DNA of 64,000 nucleotides, taken from positions 1 to 64,000 of the forward strand of contig JANQLG010000047.1 in NCBI GenBank assembly GCA_028280715.1. The letters run 5' to 3'. Made by a program: the position numbers and the translations under genes. Origin of the DNA: Spongiibacteraceae bacterium (lineage in GTDB: Bacteria; Pseudomonadota; Gammaproteobacteria; Pseudomonadales; Dasaniaceae). The stretch's first letter is position 1. Every line of letters starts with the position of its first letter. The notes beneath the pieces were generated by a model. That model had not been told where the DNA came from. It did not search any database and was given only the letters and a program-made list of their open reading frames with translations. Shown piece after piece: positions 35,804-45,946 of the stretch.

Positions 35804-36688
35804 ATGCGCTTTACCTTGAGACAGCTACAGGTATTCCTGGCAACGGCTCATTTTGAGAATGTCACTAAAGCGGCGGACAGCCTGGCAATGTCACAGTCTG
35901 CTGCCAGTGGTGCCCTCAAAGATTTGGAAAGTCAGTTTGACGTGCAATTATTTGATCGCGTCGGTAAGCGCTTACAGGCCAATGAATTGGCAAAGCTGAT
36001 AAGGCCAAAGGCAGAAGCACTACTTGAGCAGGCCGTAGAACTAGAGCAGGACTTGATACAGAAAAAGGAAGTAGGTCACCTTAGATTAGGCGCAACATTG
36101 ACCATAGGTAACTATTTAGCAGTAGGATTGATGGCCGAATTTCTACGGGAATCCCCCGGTGCCAAGGTTAGCTTGGAAGTCGCTAACACCGCTTCAATTG
36201 CGCGTCAGGTGCTTAATTTTGACTTAGATATTGGGCTTATTGAGGGGGAATTGCAGCATCAAGAGCTTGATGTTCAGCATTGGCGTGATGACGAGCTCGT
36301 TGTGTTCTGCGCCCCCCACCACCCCTATGCAAAGTTGAGGCAACTAGGTGATGAGGAGTTAGTGTCTGCACAGTGGATTCTGCGTGAACCGGGCTCCGGT
36401 ACCAGGCAGGGCTTTGATCGAGCCATGCATGGTTTGTTACCAGATCAGACCATCGCCTTGGAGCTGCAGCACACAGAAGCGATCAAACGTGCTGTTGAAG
36501 CAGGTTTGGGTATTTCCTGTTTATCGCGCATTACTTTGGAAGAAGCATTCAAGCATGGCACGTTGGTGCCGATAAAAGTACCAGGAAGGGACTTACAACG
36601 AGCTTTTTACTTCATTTTGCGCAAAGATAAATACTTGAGTGCAGGTGTGAAGCAGTGGATTCAGTTATGCAGGCGAACGGATGTATAA
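35804..36688 (+). CDS. finR: LysR-family regulator divergent from fpr (FinR-like)
   Basis: A LysR protein of about 294 residues. The winged helix-turn-helix spans about 3-62 (FTLRQLQVFLATAHFENVTKAADSLAMSQSAASGAL). The rest is the effector-binding domain. It is divergent from fpr, 141 bases away, the arrangement of finR in Pseudomonas, where FinR activates fpr under superoxide stress. GGAGG at 35792-35796 is spaced better from the second ATG (35804) than from the first (35801). The symbol is from context. Confidence 0.8.
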   Translation: MRFTLRQLQVFLATAHFENVTKAADSLAMSQSAASGALKDLESQFDVQLFDRVGKRLQANELAKLIRPKAEALLEQAVELEQDLIQKKEVGHLRLGATLTIGNYLAVGLMAEFLRESPGAKVSLEVANTASIARQVLNFDLDIGLIEGELQHQELDVQHWRDDELVVFCAPHHPYAKLRQLGDEELVSAQWILREPGSGTRQGFDRAMHGLLPDQTIALELQHTEAIKRAVEAGLGISCLSRITLEEAFKHGTLVPIKVPGRDLQRAFYFILRKDKYLSAGVKQWIQLCRRTDV

Positions 36689-36906
36689 GGGTTTATCCCT
36701 ACTGTGTCTCACTGAGTGTTTTGAAATAAAGCTTAGAAAACAAGGCGTAAGGATAAATTTTGCGCATTAAAAAGTAATAACGACGGGGAACTTGGTTTGA
36801 TTTTAGAGCGTTGACTGCTATAACTGAATATGCTGCCTTTCAAATAGATGGGCGAACTGAACTGTCCAATTTCAAGCATCCCCAAAAAAAATAGAGTCGC
36901 TGGATT

Positions 36907-38919
36907 ATGCCGAAAATAAGACTTAACGTTTCTACCCGTATTATTGGTGGTTACGCGATAGCACTACTACTCACGTTAGCAATTTTATTCACCAGCTTAA
37001 GTGGAATTAGTAGTATAAATAGAAGCCTGACCTCAGTAACTGATCAGGCACTGCCGATGGTCGACGAAGTATCGGCGTTGCTTTCCAGTCAGCTTGAAGC
37101 CCAAATCCAACTTATCGAATTTCAGAAAGCTGAAAATGAAGCAGCCTTTTCAGAGATAGAAGCTAGATATCGTGAACTGGTGAATAGTAATTCGCAGGAG
37201 CGAAAAACATTGTCGGCGCTGACTAAATCAGAGGCGGCAATGGCTAAAAAAATGAAGTTAATCAGTGATGCGCAGGATGCCATGTTTGCCGCTGGTGAAG
37301 AGGTGATGTCTCTACATCGGGCTTCCATATCCAATTACGATAGAGTCAATAATGAATTTGATACCTTTGCCAACATCGGTGATGAAGTGATTGGCCATGC
37401 CGCTGATTTGGAAGAAGAAACAAATGAAAGCATCGTTAAATCTTTATTGGGAACATTAACGCTTAGACTTGATAATACCAGTGAGTTATCGCTTGAAATA
37501 TTAGAATACCGAGATCTTGAAGATGTAATTGATGGGCAAGAGCGGCTGCAGTCTAATTTTGTTGCTATGAATAGAACATTCAACACGATGAATAATAGGG
37601 ATTCACTTAAAAATTCCAGTACCTATGCCAGTCTGAAACAAATGTACCAGCAATTCCAGGATGGCAGCACAGGCGCGGCCGGTATCGTGCAGGCGCAGCG
37701 CAATTACCTGCAAAACAGGGCCGATGCCCTAGCTGGTCTGCAGCGAGTATCAGAGTTTAGTTCCGAAGCAACGAATCAACTGAACGCCCTTAAGAATGAT
37801 ATTAGAAATTTTAGTGGCAACATTGCTGATCAAACGTCAGCAACCATTAGTTCCAGCCAAAGTTTCATTTCCATTTTTTCAATTATCGCACTCATTATTG
37901 TTGCAGCTATTGGCTGGATCGTAACGCAGTCCATTAGAAAGCCATTGCGTGAAACCATGGACGCTATCGAAGTCGTTGCACAGGGTGATTTAACTCAAAC
38001 CTTCAAAGCAGATCGCGACGACGAGCTGGGAGAACTATCCGCCAGTATGCAAATGTTGGTGTCGCAGTTGAGAAATATCATTGAAGACATCACCTTGAAC
38101 TCTACCCAGTTGGCGGCAACCGCAGAACAAACCGCAGCTATTTCAGAGAAGAGCTCTGAAAATATTAATCGCCAAAAAGATCAAACCAATATGATTGCCA
38201 CGGCCATCGAAGAAATGGCAGCAACGGTGGAAGAAGTATCACGCAGTATTAACAACACCTTGCATGAAGTTGAAAGTGCGCATAAAGATGTTAGTGAAGG
38301 CACAACAATTCTCAATGACAACATTCAGGCCATTCACCATTTGGCAGAAGAAATTGATAGCGCATCAGCCATAATCGAAAGACTGAACCAGGATACAGAA
38401 AATGTCGGTTCAGTATTGGATGTAATTCGTGGCGTTGCCGAACAAACCAACTTGCTGGCGTTAAACGCTGCGATTGAAGCAGCGCGTGCGGGTGAACAAG
38501 GCCGCGGCTTTGCGGTGGTAGCTGATGAAGTTAGAACGTTGGCCAGTCGCGCCCACGCCTCCACCGAAGAAATTCAGGAAATGATCACTCGTCTGCAGGC
38601 TGGTGCAACCGAAGCGGTGCAAGCCATGAATAAGAGTCGTGGTGAAGCCCAAGGCAGCGTAGAGGGTATTTCAAAAGCGGGAGAGATGCTGAACTTAATT
38701 GCTGAAGGCATAAACCGTATTAAGGATATGAGCCATCAGATTTCCAGTGCGGCGGAAGAACAGGCAGCAACAACCCAGGAACAAAATCGAAATGTTGCAT
38801 CCATCGCCGATGTGGCTGAAGAGACTGCATCAGCGGCTAAAGAAAACCATAGCGCCAGTGACGAGTTGGCGAAAATGGCGGATGCTCAGCTAACCTTAGT
38901 TGGTCGATTCAAAGTCTAA
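36907..38919 (+). CDS. methyl-accepting chemotaxis protein
   Basis: A 670-residue chemoreceptor. A first membrane helix (about 11-33) is followed by a roughly 290-residue periplasmic helical sensor domain, a second helix (about 318-340), a HAMP domain ([22 protein letters not shown]) and the signalling domain. The highly conserved tip [32 protein letters not shown] is present. No C-terminal CheR-binding pentapeptide is seen. The ligand cannot be told. No che gene is nearby. A possible promoter TTGATT-16-TATAAC lies at 36797-36824. Confidence 0.95.
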   Translation: MPKIRLNVSTRIIGGYAIALLLTLAILFTSLSGISSINRSLTSVTDQALPMVDEVSALLSSQLEAQIQLIEFQKAENEAAFSEIEARYRELVNSNSQERKTLSALTKSEAAMAKKMKLISDAQDAMFAAGEEVMSLHRASISNYDRVNNEFDTFANIGDEVIGHAADLEEETNESIVKSLLGTLTLRLDNTSELSLEILEYRDLEDVIDGQERLQSNFVAMNRTFNTMNNRDSLKNSSTYASLKQMYQQFQDGSTGAAGIVQAQRNYLQNRADALAGLQRVSEFSSEATNQLNALKNDIRNFSGNIADQTSATISSSQSFISIFSIIALIIVAAIGWIVTQSIRKPLRETMDAIEVVAQGDLTQTFKADRDDELGELSASMQMLVSQLRNIIEDITLNSTQLAATAEQTAAISEKSSENINRQKDQTNMIATAIEEMAATVEEVSRSINNTLHEVESAHKDVSEGTTILNDNIQAIHHLAEEIDSASAIIERLNQDTENVGSVLDVIRGVAEQTNLLALNAAIEAARAGEQGRGFAVVADEVRTLASRAHASTEEIQEMITRLQAGATEAVQAMNKSRGEAQGSVEGISKAGEMLNLIAEGINRIKDMSHQISSAAEEQAATTQEQNRNVASIADVAEETASAAKENHSASDELAKMADAQLTLVGRFKV

Positions 38920-39144
38920 TCAGTGTTGACGGCAATGTCTGGACAGCGCCTGCTGTACGCAGTCATTGTCGATGCACTCGACAGCAGCGGCTTCACTCCA
39001 CTCAATCCATAACGGTGCTACCCGGCATTCAACAATGCAAGTAGCTACTGCTTCATCGACGCTGTCAAAAACACTTAGTGCGTGACCGTCTTCAGCGATT
39101 AACATCGCCCGTTTATCGATATTCTCACGAACAAAATATTGCAT
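38920..39144 (-). CDS. conserved small protein of unknown function
   Basis: A 74-residue acidic protein with five Cys and no signal peptide, MQYFVRENIDKRAMLIAEDG at the start. Its stop abuts the stop of the chemoreceptor gene tail to tail. I do not recognise the family. Real coding is supported by the lack of a better frame and a normal amino acid pattern, but this is not strong. The 109 bases between it and the next gene show nothing. Confidence 0.5.
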   Translation of the reverse strand: MQYFVRENIDKRAMLIAEDGHALSVFDSVDEAVATCIVECRVAPLWIEWSEAAAVECIDNDCVQQALSRHCRQH

Positions 39145-39253
39145 AGCAGTGCTCCAATAGTGATTGTCTACAACTGCGACGCCGCCAAATTACTTAAGTT
39201 TTATTACAACGGTATGACAAATAAAAGGAGCTTCTATGACTATATGAAAGAAT

Positions 39254-40039
39254 TTACTTGAAGTTTATCCAGCTATTTAATGCCGGCAATCGAAATTGTC
39301 TACCACGATATTCCAATACTACACTGTCATTTAAAATCGCAATCACTCGAATGCCATCTGAAAAACTATCGCCAGTTCGGCGCATACCATTATTAAGATT
39401 AACAACACCATTACCTAATTCTTCGTTATAGACGTGTACTGAATAATTGATATTAGGAACAGATGTCTGAAATCGTGATGACATAGTTGATAGTAACGGA
39501 ATACTAGCCAAAATTTGCTGACTAGTATCTTTAGCAGGAGTAACAACCGCTTGTGGTTCTTCGATAGTAGTGGCTTTTGGCGGCTCCTTTTTGGTTGTTG
39601 GGGTTTTAGTTGTCGGGGTATTGGTTATTGCAATAGAAGATTGCTGGTAAAGAGCAGCAACTTCAGCTTGATTATTTGCCACTGCTAATTTCGATGATGG
39701 TTTATGATTGGTATTGGTTACAGATTCAACTTCAACTTCAGTAATAGTGTTAGGTACAGTAACCGTATTGTTATTAACCGTTTCACTATTGTTTATAGGT
39801 ATTAGCTCCGCGCTTACTTTATTTTCAGAAACAATGCTTTCTGAATCATCATCCGTTGTGAATTGAAAATACAGCAACGTAATCAATATGCCAGTAATAA
39901 AAAAACCAATAAAAATCCATTGTTTAAAGGGGTTTCTTATATCAGAGTTACTCGCGTTTTCGGCAAGTGAAAAGTTGGTTTGAGCATCAGCATTGTGTTC
40001 TCGATCAGCCCGGTTTAATGCGTCTAAAATTAAAGACAT
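39254..40039 (-). CDS. gspB: GspB-like general secretion assembly protein
   Basis: A 261-residue protein starting MSLILDALNRADREH, the common GspB N-terminus. One membrane helix (about 46-63) follows, then a Thr/Pro-rich periplasmic linker. The C-terminal GspB domain is INYSVHVYNEELGNGVVNLNNGMRRTGDSF...VLEYRGRQFRLP. With GspA it helps carry the type II secretion secretin through peptidoglycan. It starts two bases after exeA, so they are translated together. Confidence 0.85.
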   Translation of the reverse strand: MSLILDALNRADREHNADAQTNFSLAENASNSDIRNPFKQWIFIGFFITGILITLLYFQFTTDDDSESIVSENKVSAELIPINNSETVNNNTVTVPNTITEVEVESVTNTNHKPSSKLAVANNQAEVAALYQQSSIAITNTPTTKTPTTKKEPPKATTIEEPQAVVTPAKDTSQQILASIPLLSTMSSRFQTSVPNINYSVHVYNEELGNGVVNLNNGMRRTGDSFSDGIRVIAILNDSVVLEYRGRQFRLPALNSWINFK

Positions 40040-40041
40040 AC

Positions 40042-41715
40042 TTAGCTTCCTCCAACTTTGTTAGCGCTTAACAAGTTAGCGGAATCCTGATTAACAATAA
40101 TGTCGGCGTTTATTAGCGGCGTGGCAATACCCAAATGTTCGTTCAGCTTAAGTAAAGTTTTTAAGCCAACAACACCATCGGCCGTTAATGCATTGGCCTG
40201 TTGAAACATAACCACTCGTTGTTCGAGCGCTTGGTTAAAAAGATTATTGGCTAATGGTGAAGATTGTCCATCGAGTTTAGCAAATTGATCCGCTAACCAG
40301 GTAACCATCGGGCCATGAGCATTTAAACCAAAGCTACCAGCATAATATTGGTTGCTTAACCAGAAGAACAGAAATTCACCCGTCCATTGTTGGCCTAATT
40401 CTACTAATGGCAAGGTAAGCGATTCACCGTGGTAACTAACAACGGCCTGATCATCAACGATCGCGATTAGTGTTACAAAACGCTGTAGTTTGCCAGGGCC
40501 AACAATGGTCAATACCGCAGGTCGATTATAAGTCATCAGTTGCTGCCAACTATCAACACGCAATTGTTCACAACGAAGAGCCGTTGCTAGTTGATTGTTG
40601 CAGCCAATATCTTCCTCAGAAGCCGTCCAACCTTGGCTGGCGGCCAATTCGATAATGGCCTGTTGACGATTGGCCATTAAAGGTGGCGGCAACTGAAATT
40701 CCGGTTTATTGATAGCGGCGATAGATGATGGGGTATCGGATATTTCTGGCGATGCCCGTTCTGATTGCACTATGGATGCAGTAGCAAAATCGTAAATACG
40801 AGGCCATTGCCAAACAGTTAGCAATATCGCCAGTATTGCTACCGCGCTAGTAGCTAAGGGCATTCTGTAGTTGGGTGGTGATGGTATTAGCTCTTTTTCT
40901 TCTCCCATTACTTCCGCAATTGCCTGTTTGAAAATGCGGCTATTAACCTGGCTCTTGTTTTGCCCATAGGCGCCTAGCAACATACGATCACATAGCACAT
41001 TGATGATACGTGGTATGCCTTTGCTGGCTTTGTAAATGCGTTTAACGATAGCCGAGGGAAATGGACGCTGATTGCCGGGTAAACCAGCAATTTGCAGGCG
41101 ATGACGAATGTACTCGTCAGTTTCTTGGAGATTGAGAGGCTTGAGTTGATAACGAGCGGTAATCCGTTGCGCTAATTGGCGCAGTGCGGGTTTATTTAAT
41201 AGAGTACGTAATTCTGGTTGGCCAATTAGGATAATCTGCAGTAATTTCTTAGAGTTAGTTTCCAAATTGGTGAGTAAACGGATTTGCTCCAGTACTTCAT
41301 ATTGCAGATGCTGGGCTTCATCGATTAGCAAAACCGTGCGCTTGCCCTCGGCGTGGGAGGCAAGCAGATAATCATGCAGTTTGTCTGTTAATGTCTTAAG
41401 GCTTTGTTGTTCGGTTTTGTCATAGCCGACGCCGAGCTCATCGCAAACGGTGGCCAATAGTTCCAAGGCATTTAATGCCGGGTTGAGTACCAATGCCAGA
41501 TTGATATGGGAGGGCAGCTGTTCCAGCAGGCAGCGGGTGACGGTGGTTTTGCCTGTGCCGACTTCGCCCGTCAATAGAATAAAGCCACCGCCTTCATCGA
41601 CACCGTATAGTAAGTGTGCGAGAGCATCGCGATGCCTGGCGCTCATAAATAAATAGCGCGGGTTTACCGCAATGGAAAAGGGTGCCTCAGCGAGGCCAAA
41701 GTAGCTCAGGTACAT
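40042..41715 (-). CDS. exeA: ExeA/GspA-type AAA ATPase with peptidoglycan-binding end
   Basis: A 557-residue inner-membrane ATPase. Walker A GEVGTGKT is at 50-57 and Walker B TVLLIDEAQHL near 127-137. A single membrane helix lies at about 288-305. A periplasmic domain follows, and a peptidoglycan-binding repeat (ALTADGVVGLKTLLKLNE) ends the protein. ExeA with ExeB (GspB) remodels the cell wall so that the ExeD secretin can assemble. No other gsp gene is in the window. Confidence 0.9.
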   Translation of the reverse strand: MYLSYFGLAEAPFSIAVNPRYLFMSARHRDALAHLLYGVDEGGGFILLTGEVGTGKTTVTRCLLEQLPSHINLALVLNPALNALELLATVCDELGVGYDKTEQQSLKTLTDKLHDYLLASHAEGKRTVLLIDEAQHLQYEVLEQIRLLTNLETNSKKLLQIILIGQPELRTLLNKPALRQLAQRITARYQLKPLNLQETDEYIRHRLQIAGLPGNQRPFPSAIVKRIYKASKGIPRIINVLCDRMLLGAYGQNKSQVNSRIFKQAIAEVMGEEKELIPSPPNYRMPLATSAVAILAILLTVWQWPRIYDFATASIVQSERASPEISDTPSSIAAINKPEFQLPPPLMANRQQAIIELAASQGWTASEEDIGCNNQLATALRCEQLRVDSWQQLMTYNRPAVLTIVGPGKLQRFVTLIAIVDDQAVVSYHGESLTLPLVELGQQWTGEFLFFWLSNQYYAGSFGLNAHGPMVTWLADQFAKLDGQSSPLANNLFNQALEQRVVMFQQANALTADGVVGLKTLLKLNEHLGIATPLINADIIVNQDSANLLSANKVGGS

Positions 41716-41919
41716 GGCTGACCGTTATCTTTACTGGTACAAAACCGACAGCCATTATGCATAAAGCCGAGATTGAAATCTAATCCACAAAACGGTAATC
41801 ATTGCCTCTTCCAGGTAAGCCAGGTGGCAAAAAAGGGTGATTTGAAACAAATTATGAATCCAGGGCTCAAATAGCTAAACAATAATGACTACGCAATAAA
41901 TACTAGGGTGAGATCAGTA

Positions 41920-42228
41920 ATGAAAGAAGAAAAAATCTATATGCTGAATGCACTGTGGTTTAAACCTAATGGCGGAGAACAGCGCTACCGGGAATATTTG
42001 CAAGCGGCAGGGCCGTTAACAGCAGCGTTAGGCGCAAAATTTCTGGAAGGTTACAAACCGGAGCAAGCATTGATCGGTGAATGGAACCCGGACATGTTTT
42101 TTGTTGTTGAGTGGCCGAATAAATTGGCCTTTGAACAACTCATCCATAACCCAGAGTACAACAAGATACGTCATCTGCGTGAAGAGGCATTGGAAAAATC
42201 ACTACTCATACAATGCCAAAAAATATAA
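41920..42228 (+). CDS. DUF1330 family protein
   Basis: A small ferredoxin-fold protein (102 residues from the ATG at 41920). MLNALWFKPNGGEQRYREYL, GAKFLEGYKP and FFVVEWPNKLAFEQLIHNPEY are the DUF1330 pattern. The function is unknown. I chose the ATG because AGGGTGAG lies a suitable distance before it. A GTG four codons upstream would extend the reading. It stands alone, divergent from exeA. Confidence 0.75.
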   Translation: MKEEKIYMLNALWFKPNGGEQRYREYLQAAGPLTAALGAKFLEGYKPEQALIGEWNPDMFFVVEWPNKLAFEQLIHNPEYNKIRHLREEALEKSLLIQCQKI

Positions 42229-42310
42229 CAGAAAAATAACAGTGAACATCGGTGGCTTTTTCTAGACGCGACCGGTCAATGATTTACAATAGCCAGCATC
42301 CATGTATTAA

Positions 42311-43045
42311 ATGGGATCCGTTGTGACAGAGCCAGCCCGTTCGGACAATCAATCAAGCTATACAGAGCCTTCACCCCAGTGCCCGGTGGGTGAACAACAG
42401 TGCAAATTTATTGATGAGTTGATGGATTTACGAGAAGAAGTCAATCAGCTTTCCGAGCAGGTACGTACCGATACCCTCACCGGCCTATATAACTATCATC
42501 ATTTAAATCTGGTGCTGCAACAGGAGATGGAACGGACTCGACGTACCTCTCAACCTACCTCTCTGATCATGGTAGATCTCGATCACTTCAAAAAGGTCAA
42601 TGACACCTGGGGTCATGAGGTTGGCAACCAGGCCTTAATTGCTGCGGCCAAAGTATTAGAGCGAACAACCCGGCAATTAGATGTTGTCTGTCGTTATGGT
42701 GGGGAAGAGTTTGCCGTGATTTTGCCATCTACCGAAATTGTGACGGCATCTCAGGTAGCTGAAAGAATTCGTCAGGCCATCGAAGATGAGCCAGTGTTGG
42801 TACATGGGCAGGATATTGGCATCACAGCGAGTTTGGGCGTAGATACTTTTTTTTCGCAGCTTGATGAAACACAGGAACAGTTTATCCAACGAGCCGATGA
42901 ACATTTATACCAAGCCAAACAGCAAGGGCGTAATTGTGTGTGTCATGGTGCCACTGTTCATCATCAACCTTCTGCCGTTAGTAAAGAAGAGCGTGATGTA
43001 CTGTTGGATATTTTTGGCAGCGACGAATCCGATGAAGAAGAGTAA
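42311..43045 (+). CDS. GGDEF diguanylate cyclase
   Basis: A 244-residue cytoplasmic protein that makes cyclic di-GMP. A short N-terminal region with a coiled coil (about 33-52) leads to a complete GGDEF domain. The active site GGEEF is at 130-134. The allosteric inhibitory site RQLD is at 121-124, five residues before it, so product inhibition is expected. No sensory domain is seen. A terminator follows. Confidence 0.92.
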   Translation: MGSVVTEPARSDNQSSYTEPSPQCPVGEQQCKFIDELMDLREEVNQLSEQVRTDTLTGLYNYHHLNLVLQQEMERTRRTSQPTSLIMVDLDHFKKVNDTWGHEVGNQALIAAAKVLERTTRQLDVVCRYGGEEFAVILPSTEIVTASQVAERIRQAIEDEPVLVHGQDIGITASLGVDTFFSQLDETQEQFIQRADEHLYQAKQQGRNCVCHGATVHHQPSAVSKEERDVLLDIFGSDESDEEE

Positions 43046-43051
43046 GAAACT

Positions 43052-43076
43052 AAGGTGCCCAAAGGGCACCTTTTTT
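43052..43076 (+). terminator. terminator after the diguanylate cyclase gene
   Basis: AAGGTGCCC (43052-43060) pairs with GGGCACCTT (43064-43072) around an AAA loop, followed by more T. It lies 6 bases after the stop and separates this gene from the convergent MFS gene. Confidence 0.92.
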
Positions 43077-43086
43077 AATTGAAACA

Positions 43087-44310
43087 TTAAGATTTAGTGA
43101 TCGCCGGTTGCTCAAATTCAATACGGTCTTTTTGGATATGCCGAGCTAATGGCAGCAACACACAGGCAATAGTTGGCAGGAACAAAACACCCAAACCAAT
43201 ATAGGCAAAATGTACTCCTTGGGTATCTGCCATAAATCCTAGTGCTGGTCCGCTGACGATAAACAACCCCCGTGTTGCCAGACTGACCACCGAATTAACC
43301 GTTGCCCGAAAGCCAGCTTCAACACGTTTATTCAATGCATCATAGAATACCACCACATTCAAGCCGCGGCATATTGGCAGTGTTAGACCAAAAATAATTC
43401 CGATAACACCACCAGTAACGCCCATGCCAATAAAACCGATAACAGGCAACAAGGCAGAAACAATAAATATCCGTTGCCAACCATAACGATTCTCAATGTA
43501 ATGGGCTTGATGTGCGGTAACTCCACGAATAATACAATGAAGAGCCCAAATATAGCCGAACCAAGTAATAGGTACACCCTGAAGCTCCCAGTACTTTTGC
43601 AGTAACCAAAAACCATTTAGCGCAGCAACATTGAACAGAACAATAGCCGCAGCAGTCCATAACACCAAGGGTTTTAGTACTAATGCTTTAATCACCTGTT
43701 TAAAATTTTCGGTGTGAGACCCAGCAGAGAGTTCTCTTGGCGCTTCAACCAGGAACAGCGAGCACAGCAGGGCTGCCAAGCTAATTACACATTGTGCCCA
43801 CAGCACCCAGTCTAGTGAGTACAACGTTAATAGGCTGGCTAGTAATGCAGCCGTGGCGCCGGCATAACCTTCAATAGCCACCAGGCGAGCAATATGTTTT
43901 CCCTGCGCAACGGCTGTTTCCGGCTTTTCCCTATTGATGGCCGATTGACTGTCGTAAAGCAGTGCCAAATCCGCTCCCGAGAACAAACTCATGCCAAGCC
44001 CCATCAGACCTTCGTAAATAAGAAAATCGATAAAGCTGTTGGCAACAGCTAACCAGATAAAGGCGACAAAACAAATTATCGAGCCAGTAATAATCGCATT
44101 TTTGCGCCCATACAAATCGGCAATATAACCACTGGGCACCTCTGTAGCGGTGATAACCATTGCAAATAATGACTGAGTTAGCAGAATTTCAGACATACTT
44201 AACCCATGCCGTTGTAACAAAGGTACAAACACAGCAGTGATGATCATGGCACTCTGAAAAAAAGTAAGCCCGTAAATCGTTTTAATATTGTTCTCAAGTC
44301 GTCTTTCCAT
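43087..44310 (-). CDS. MFS transporter
   Basis: A 407-residue inner-membrane protein with about twelve hydrophobic segments. The loop 2-3 motif GYIADLYGRKNAII fits the major facilitator GxLaDrxGrk motif. The substrate is unknown. I start at the ATG at 44310, because GGAGGA lies 6 bases before it. A TTG at 44328 would add six residues. It faces the diguanylate cyclase gene across the shared terminator. Confidence 0.88.
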   Translation of the reverse strand: MERRLENNIKTIYGLTFFQSAMIITAVFVPLLQRHGLSMSEILLTQSLFAMVITATEVPSGYIADLYGRKNAIITGSIICFVAFIWLAVANSFIDFLIYEGLMGLGMSLFSGADLALLYDSQSAINREKPETAVAQGKHIARLVAIEGYAGATAALLASLLTLYSLDWVLWAQCVISLAALLCSLFLVEAPRELSAGSHTENFKQVIKALVLKPLVLWTAAAIVLFNVAALNGFWLLQKYWELQGVPITWFGYIWALHCIIRGVTAHQAHYIENRYGWQRIFIVSALLPVIGFIGMGVTGGVIGIIFGLTLPICRGLNVVVFYDALNKRVEAGFRATVNSVVSLATRGLFIVSGPALGFMADTQGVHFAYIGLGVLFLPTIACVLLPLARHIQKDRIEFEQPAITKS

Positions 44311-44423
44311 GATGCGTCCTCCAAACACTATGGCTAATAAGAACTGTGGCTAATAAGGCCAGTGGATACAGCAAAGCTTCTGAGGAGCAGAACGGGTAGG
44401 TTTTAAAGGGGGTAAAACGAAAA

Positions 44424-44454
44424 AAGCCTCCGAGGTTCTGATCCTTGGAGGCTT
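44424..44454 (-). terminator. strong terminator after the 38-residue gene
   Basis: On the minus strand a 12-base stem (arms 44424-44435 and 44443-44454, with one G-T pair) is followed by TTTTTT. It serves transcription coming from about 44600 downward, where the only frame is the small gene at 44477-44593. Confidence 0.85.
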
Positions 44455-44476
44455 CTAAAAAATGTTTTAAGAGTTT

Positions 44477-44593
44477 TTAGCTAACTGCCCCCTGAATCCT
44501 GCGACCGGTTTTATGGCGCATACAAATACGCACCAACACAGTCGAAAACTGTGTCTTCGGTAGGTTGTACTTGGCGCGATTCAGGTTATTCAT
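44477..44593 (-). CDS. very small basic protein (38 residues)
   Basis: The frame begins MNNLNRAKYNLPKTQFSTVL and continues VRICMRHKTGRRIQGAVS. It has at least eight Lys or Arg. It is followed 22 bases later by a strong minus-strand terminator, so a transcript does end here. No clear Shine-Dalgarno site is seen. The rest of this 540-base gap, up to the lipoprotein gene, shows nothing else. I do not recognise the family. A small RNA using the same terminator is the alternative. Confidence 0.5.
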   Translation of the reverse strand: MNNLNRAKYNLPKTQFSTVLVRICMRHKTGRRIQGAVS

Positions 44594-44853
44594 GTTTAAG
44601 CTAAAAATGTTTTCTATCAGTTAAAAATGGCTTATGTGGTACAAGCTGTGTGGATAATGCGTTCTGATCAAAATTAAGTCAACAGTCAAGTGCGCAGATA
44701 TGAATACTTTTTTACTCAATCTCGATTATTGCCACACTTAACAAGCCACATTATCTATTGAAAGGAATATACTGTGGTTAAAAGGATGGGTTACCTTGCT
44801 TAAAATACGGCGATAATAATCGGCCAAAATTAGCTTTATCAAGGAGAGCAGTC

Positions 44854-45879
44854 ATGTCTCTAGTATGCAAAAAAACGCTATCGGCTGTTGCAGCCGCAGC
44901 AGGTTTAGCTGCCTGTGGCGGCGGCGGTGATGGTGGTGCCAACTTCACCGTCGGTGGTGGTAGCGTTAATAATCAAACAGGAATAATTTCGCTGGGAATC
45001 TCAGATGCACCGGTAGAAGATTTAAAACAGGTCAATATTGTTGTCGACAGCATTCGTCTACAAAAAGAAGGCGAGAGCGATGTAGTTATTGAAACATTTA
45101 CCAGCTCAGATCTAGGTATTACTGATCAGGAAACGTTTACTATTGATCTATTGGAATACCAAGGTGGTGAGCAAGCTATTGTTATTGAAAACCTGGAAGT
45201 CACTTCCGGTGAGTACTCTAATATTCGCCTGGAGATTCTGGATGAGAATAGTAATTTCTCTAATGTGCTGACGCAGTTGGATGAAACCAAGGAATTAAAT
45301 ATACCCTCCGATGAATTACAGCTGGGTGGTTTTACTGTCGATGCCGATGGCACACAAACCTTTACTATCGAATTTAATCTGCGCCAGGCTATGGTTTACC
45401 GGCCAGGCCCTGACGATTACATGATCAAACCGCGTGGCATATATGTGTTAGATAATTCTACAGCGTCTTCACTACAGGGTGAGATTAACGATATTACCCT
45501 CTTTGATACCGAAGCACCTTGTAATGCGAAAAGCGATCCGACTACTGGCAATGTGGTGTATTTGTATCAGGGGCATGAATTAGTCGTTGATAATTTGGCT
45601 GATACTTTTGATCCGGATACTTCCACAACTGATATTCCGGCTAATGCTATCGAACCCTATGCTTCGGAAACAGTTACCGATAGTACCGGTTATGAATTTG
45701 GCTTCCTGCCATCGGGAAATTATACATTGGTTTTTTCTTGTGACGCTGCTAATGATGATCCAGAAGATTTCGATGGCTTGAGTCTTCCGTTTCCTGAAGA
45801 TCAAATCATTGAACTGACGTTTACTGCCGGCGCAGGCGTTGTTTGTGACCTGCCAATTACAGCAGGTGCCTGTAACTAA
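44854..45879 (+). CDS. DUF4382 lipoprotein
   Basis: A 341-residue exported protein. A lipoprotein signal ends in GLAAC with Cys21, followed by Gly-rich sequence. The LGISDAPVEDLKQVNIVVDSIRL stretch is the start of DUF4382, a domain of surface or periplasmic lipoproteins with a beta-sandwich fold. Two Cys pairs in the C-terminal third may form disulfides. It has a GGAGAG ribosome site. It stands alone between divergent and convergent genes. The function is unknown. Confidence 0.82.
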   Translation: MSLVCKKTLSAVAAAAGLAACGGGGDGGANFTVGGGSVNNQTGIISLGISDAPVEDLKQVNIVVDSIRLQKEGESDVVIETFTSSDLGITDQETFTIDLLEYQGGEQAIVIENLEVTSGEYSNIRLEILDENSNFSNVLTQLDETKELNIPSDELQLGGFTVDADGTQTFTIEFNLRQAMVYRPGPDDYMIKPRGIYVLDNSTASSLQGEINDITLFDTEAPCNAKSDPTTGNVVYLYQGHELVVDNLADTFDPDTSTTDIPANAIEPYASETVTDSTGYEFGFLPSGNYTLVFSCDAANDDPEDFDGLSLPFPEDQIIELTFTAGAGVVCDLPITAGACN

Positions 45880-45946
45880 CAATATAGCTATAGGGTGAAG
45901 GGCCGAGTGTTTATAAATCCTCCATTTTCACCCAAATCATACAGCC

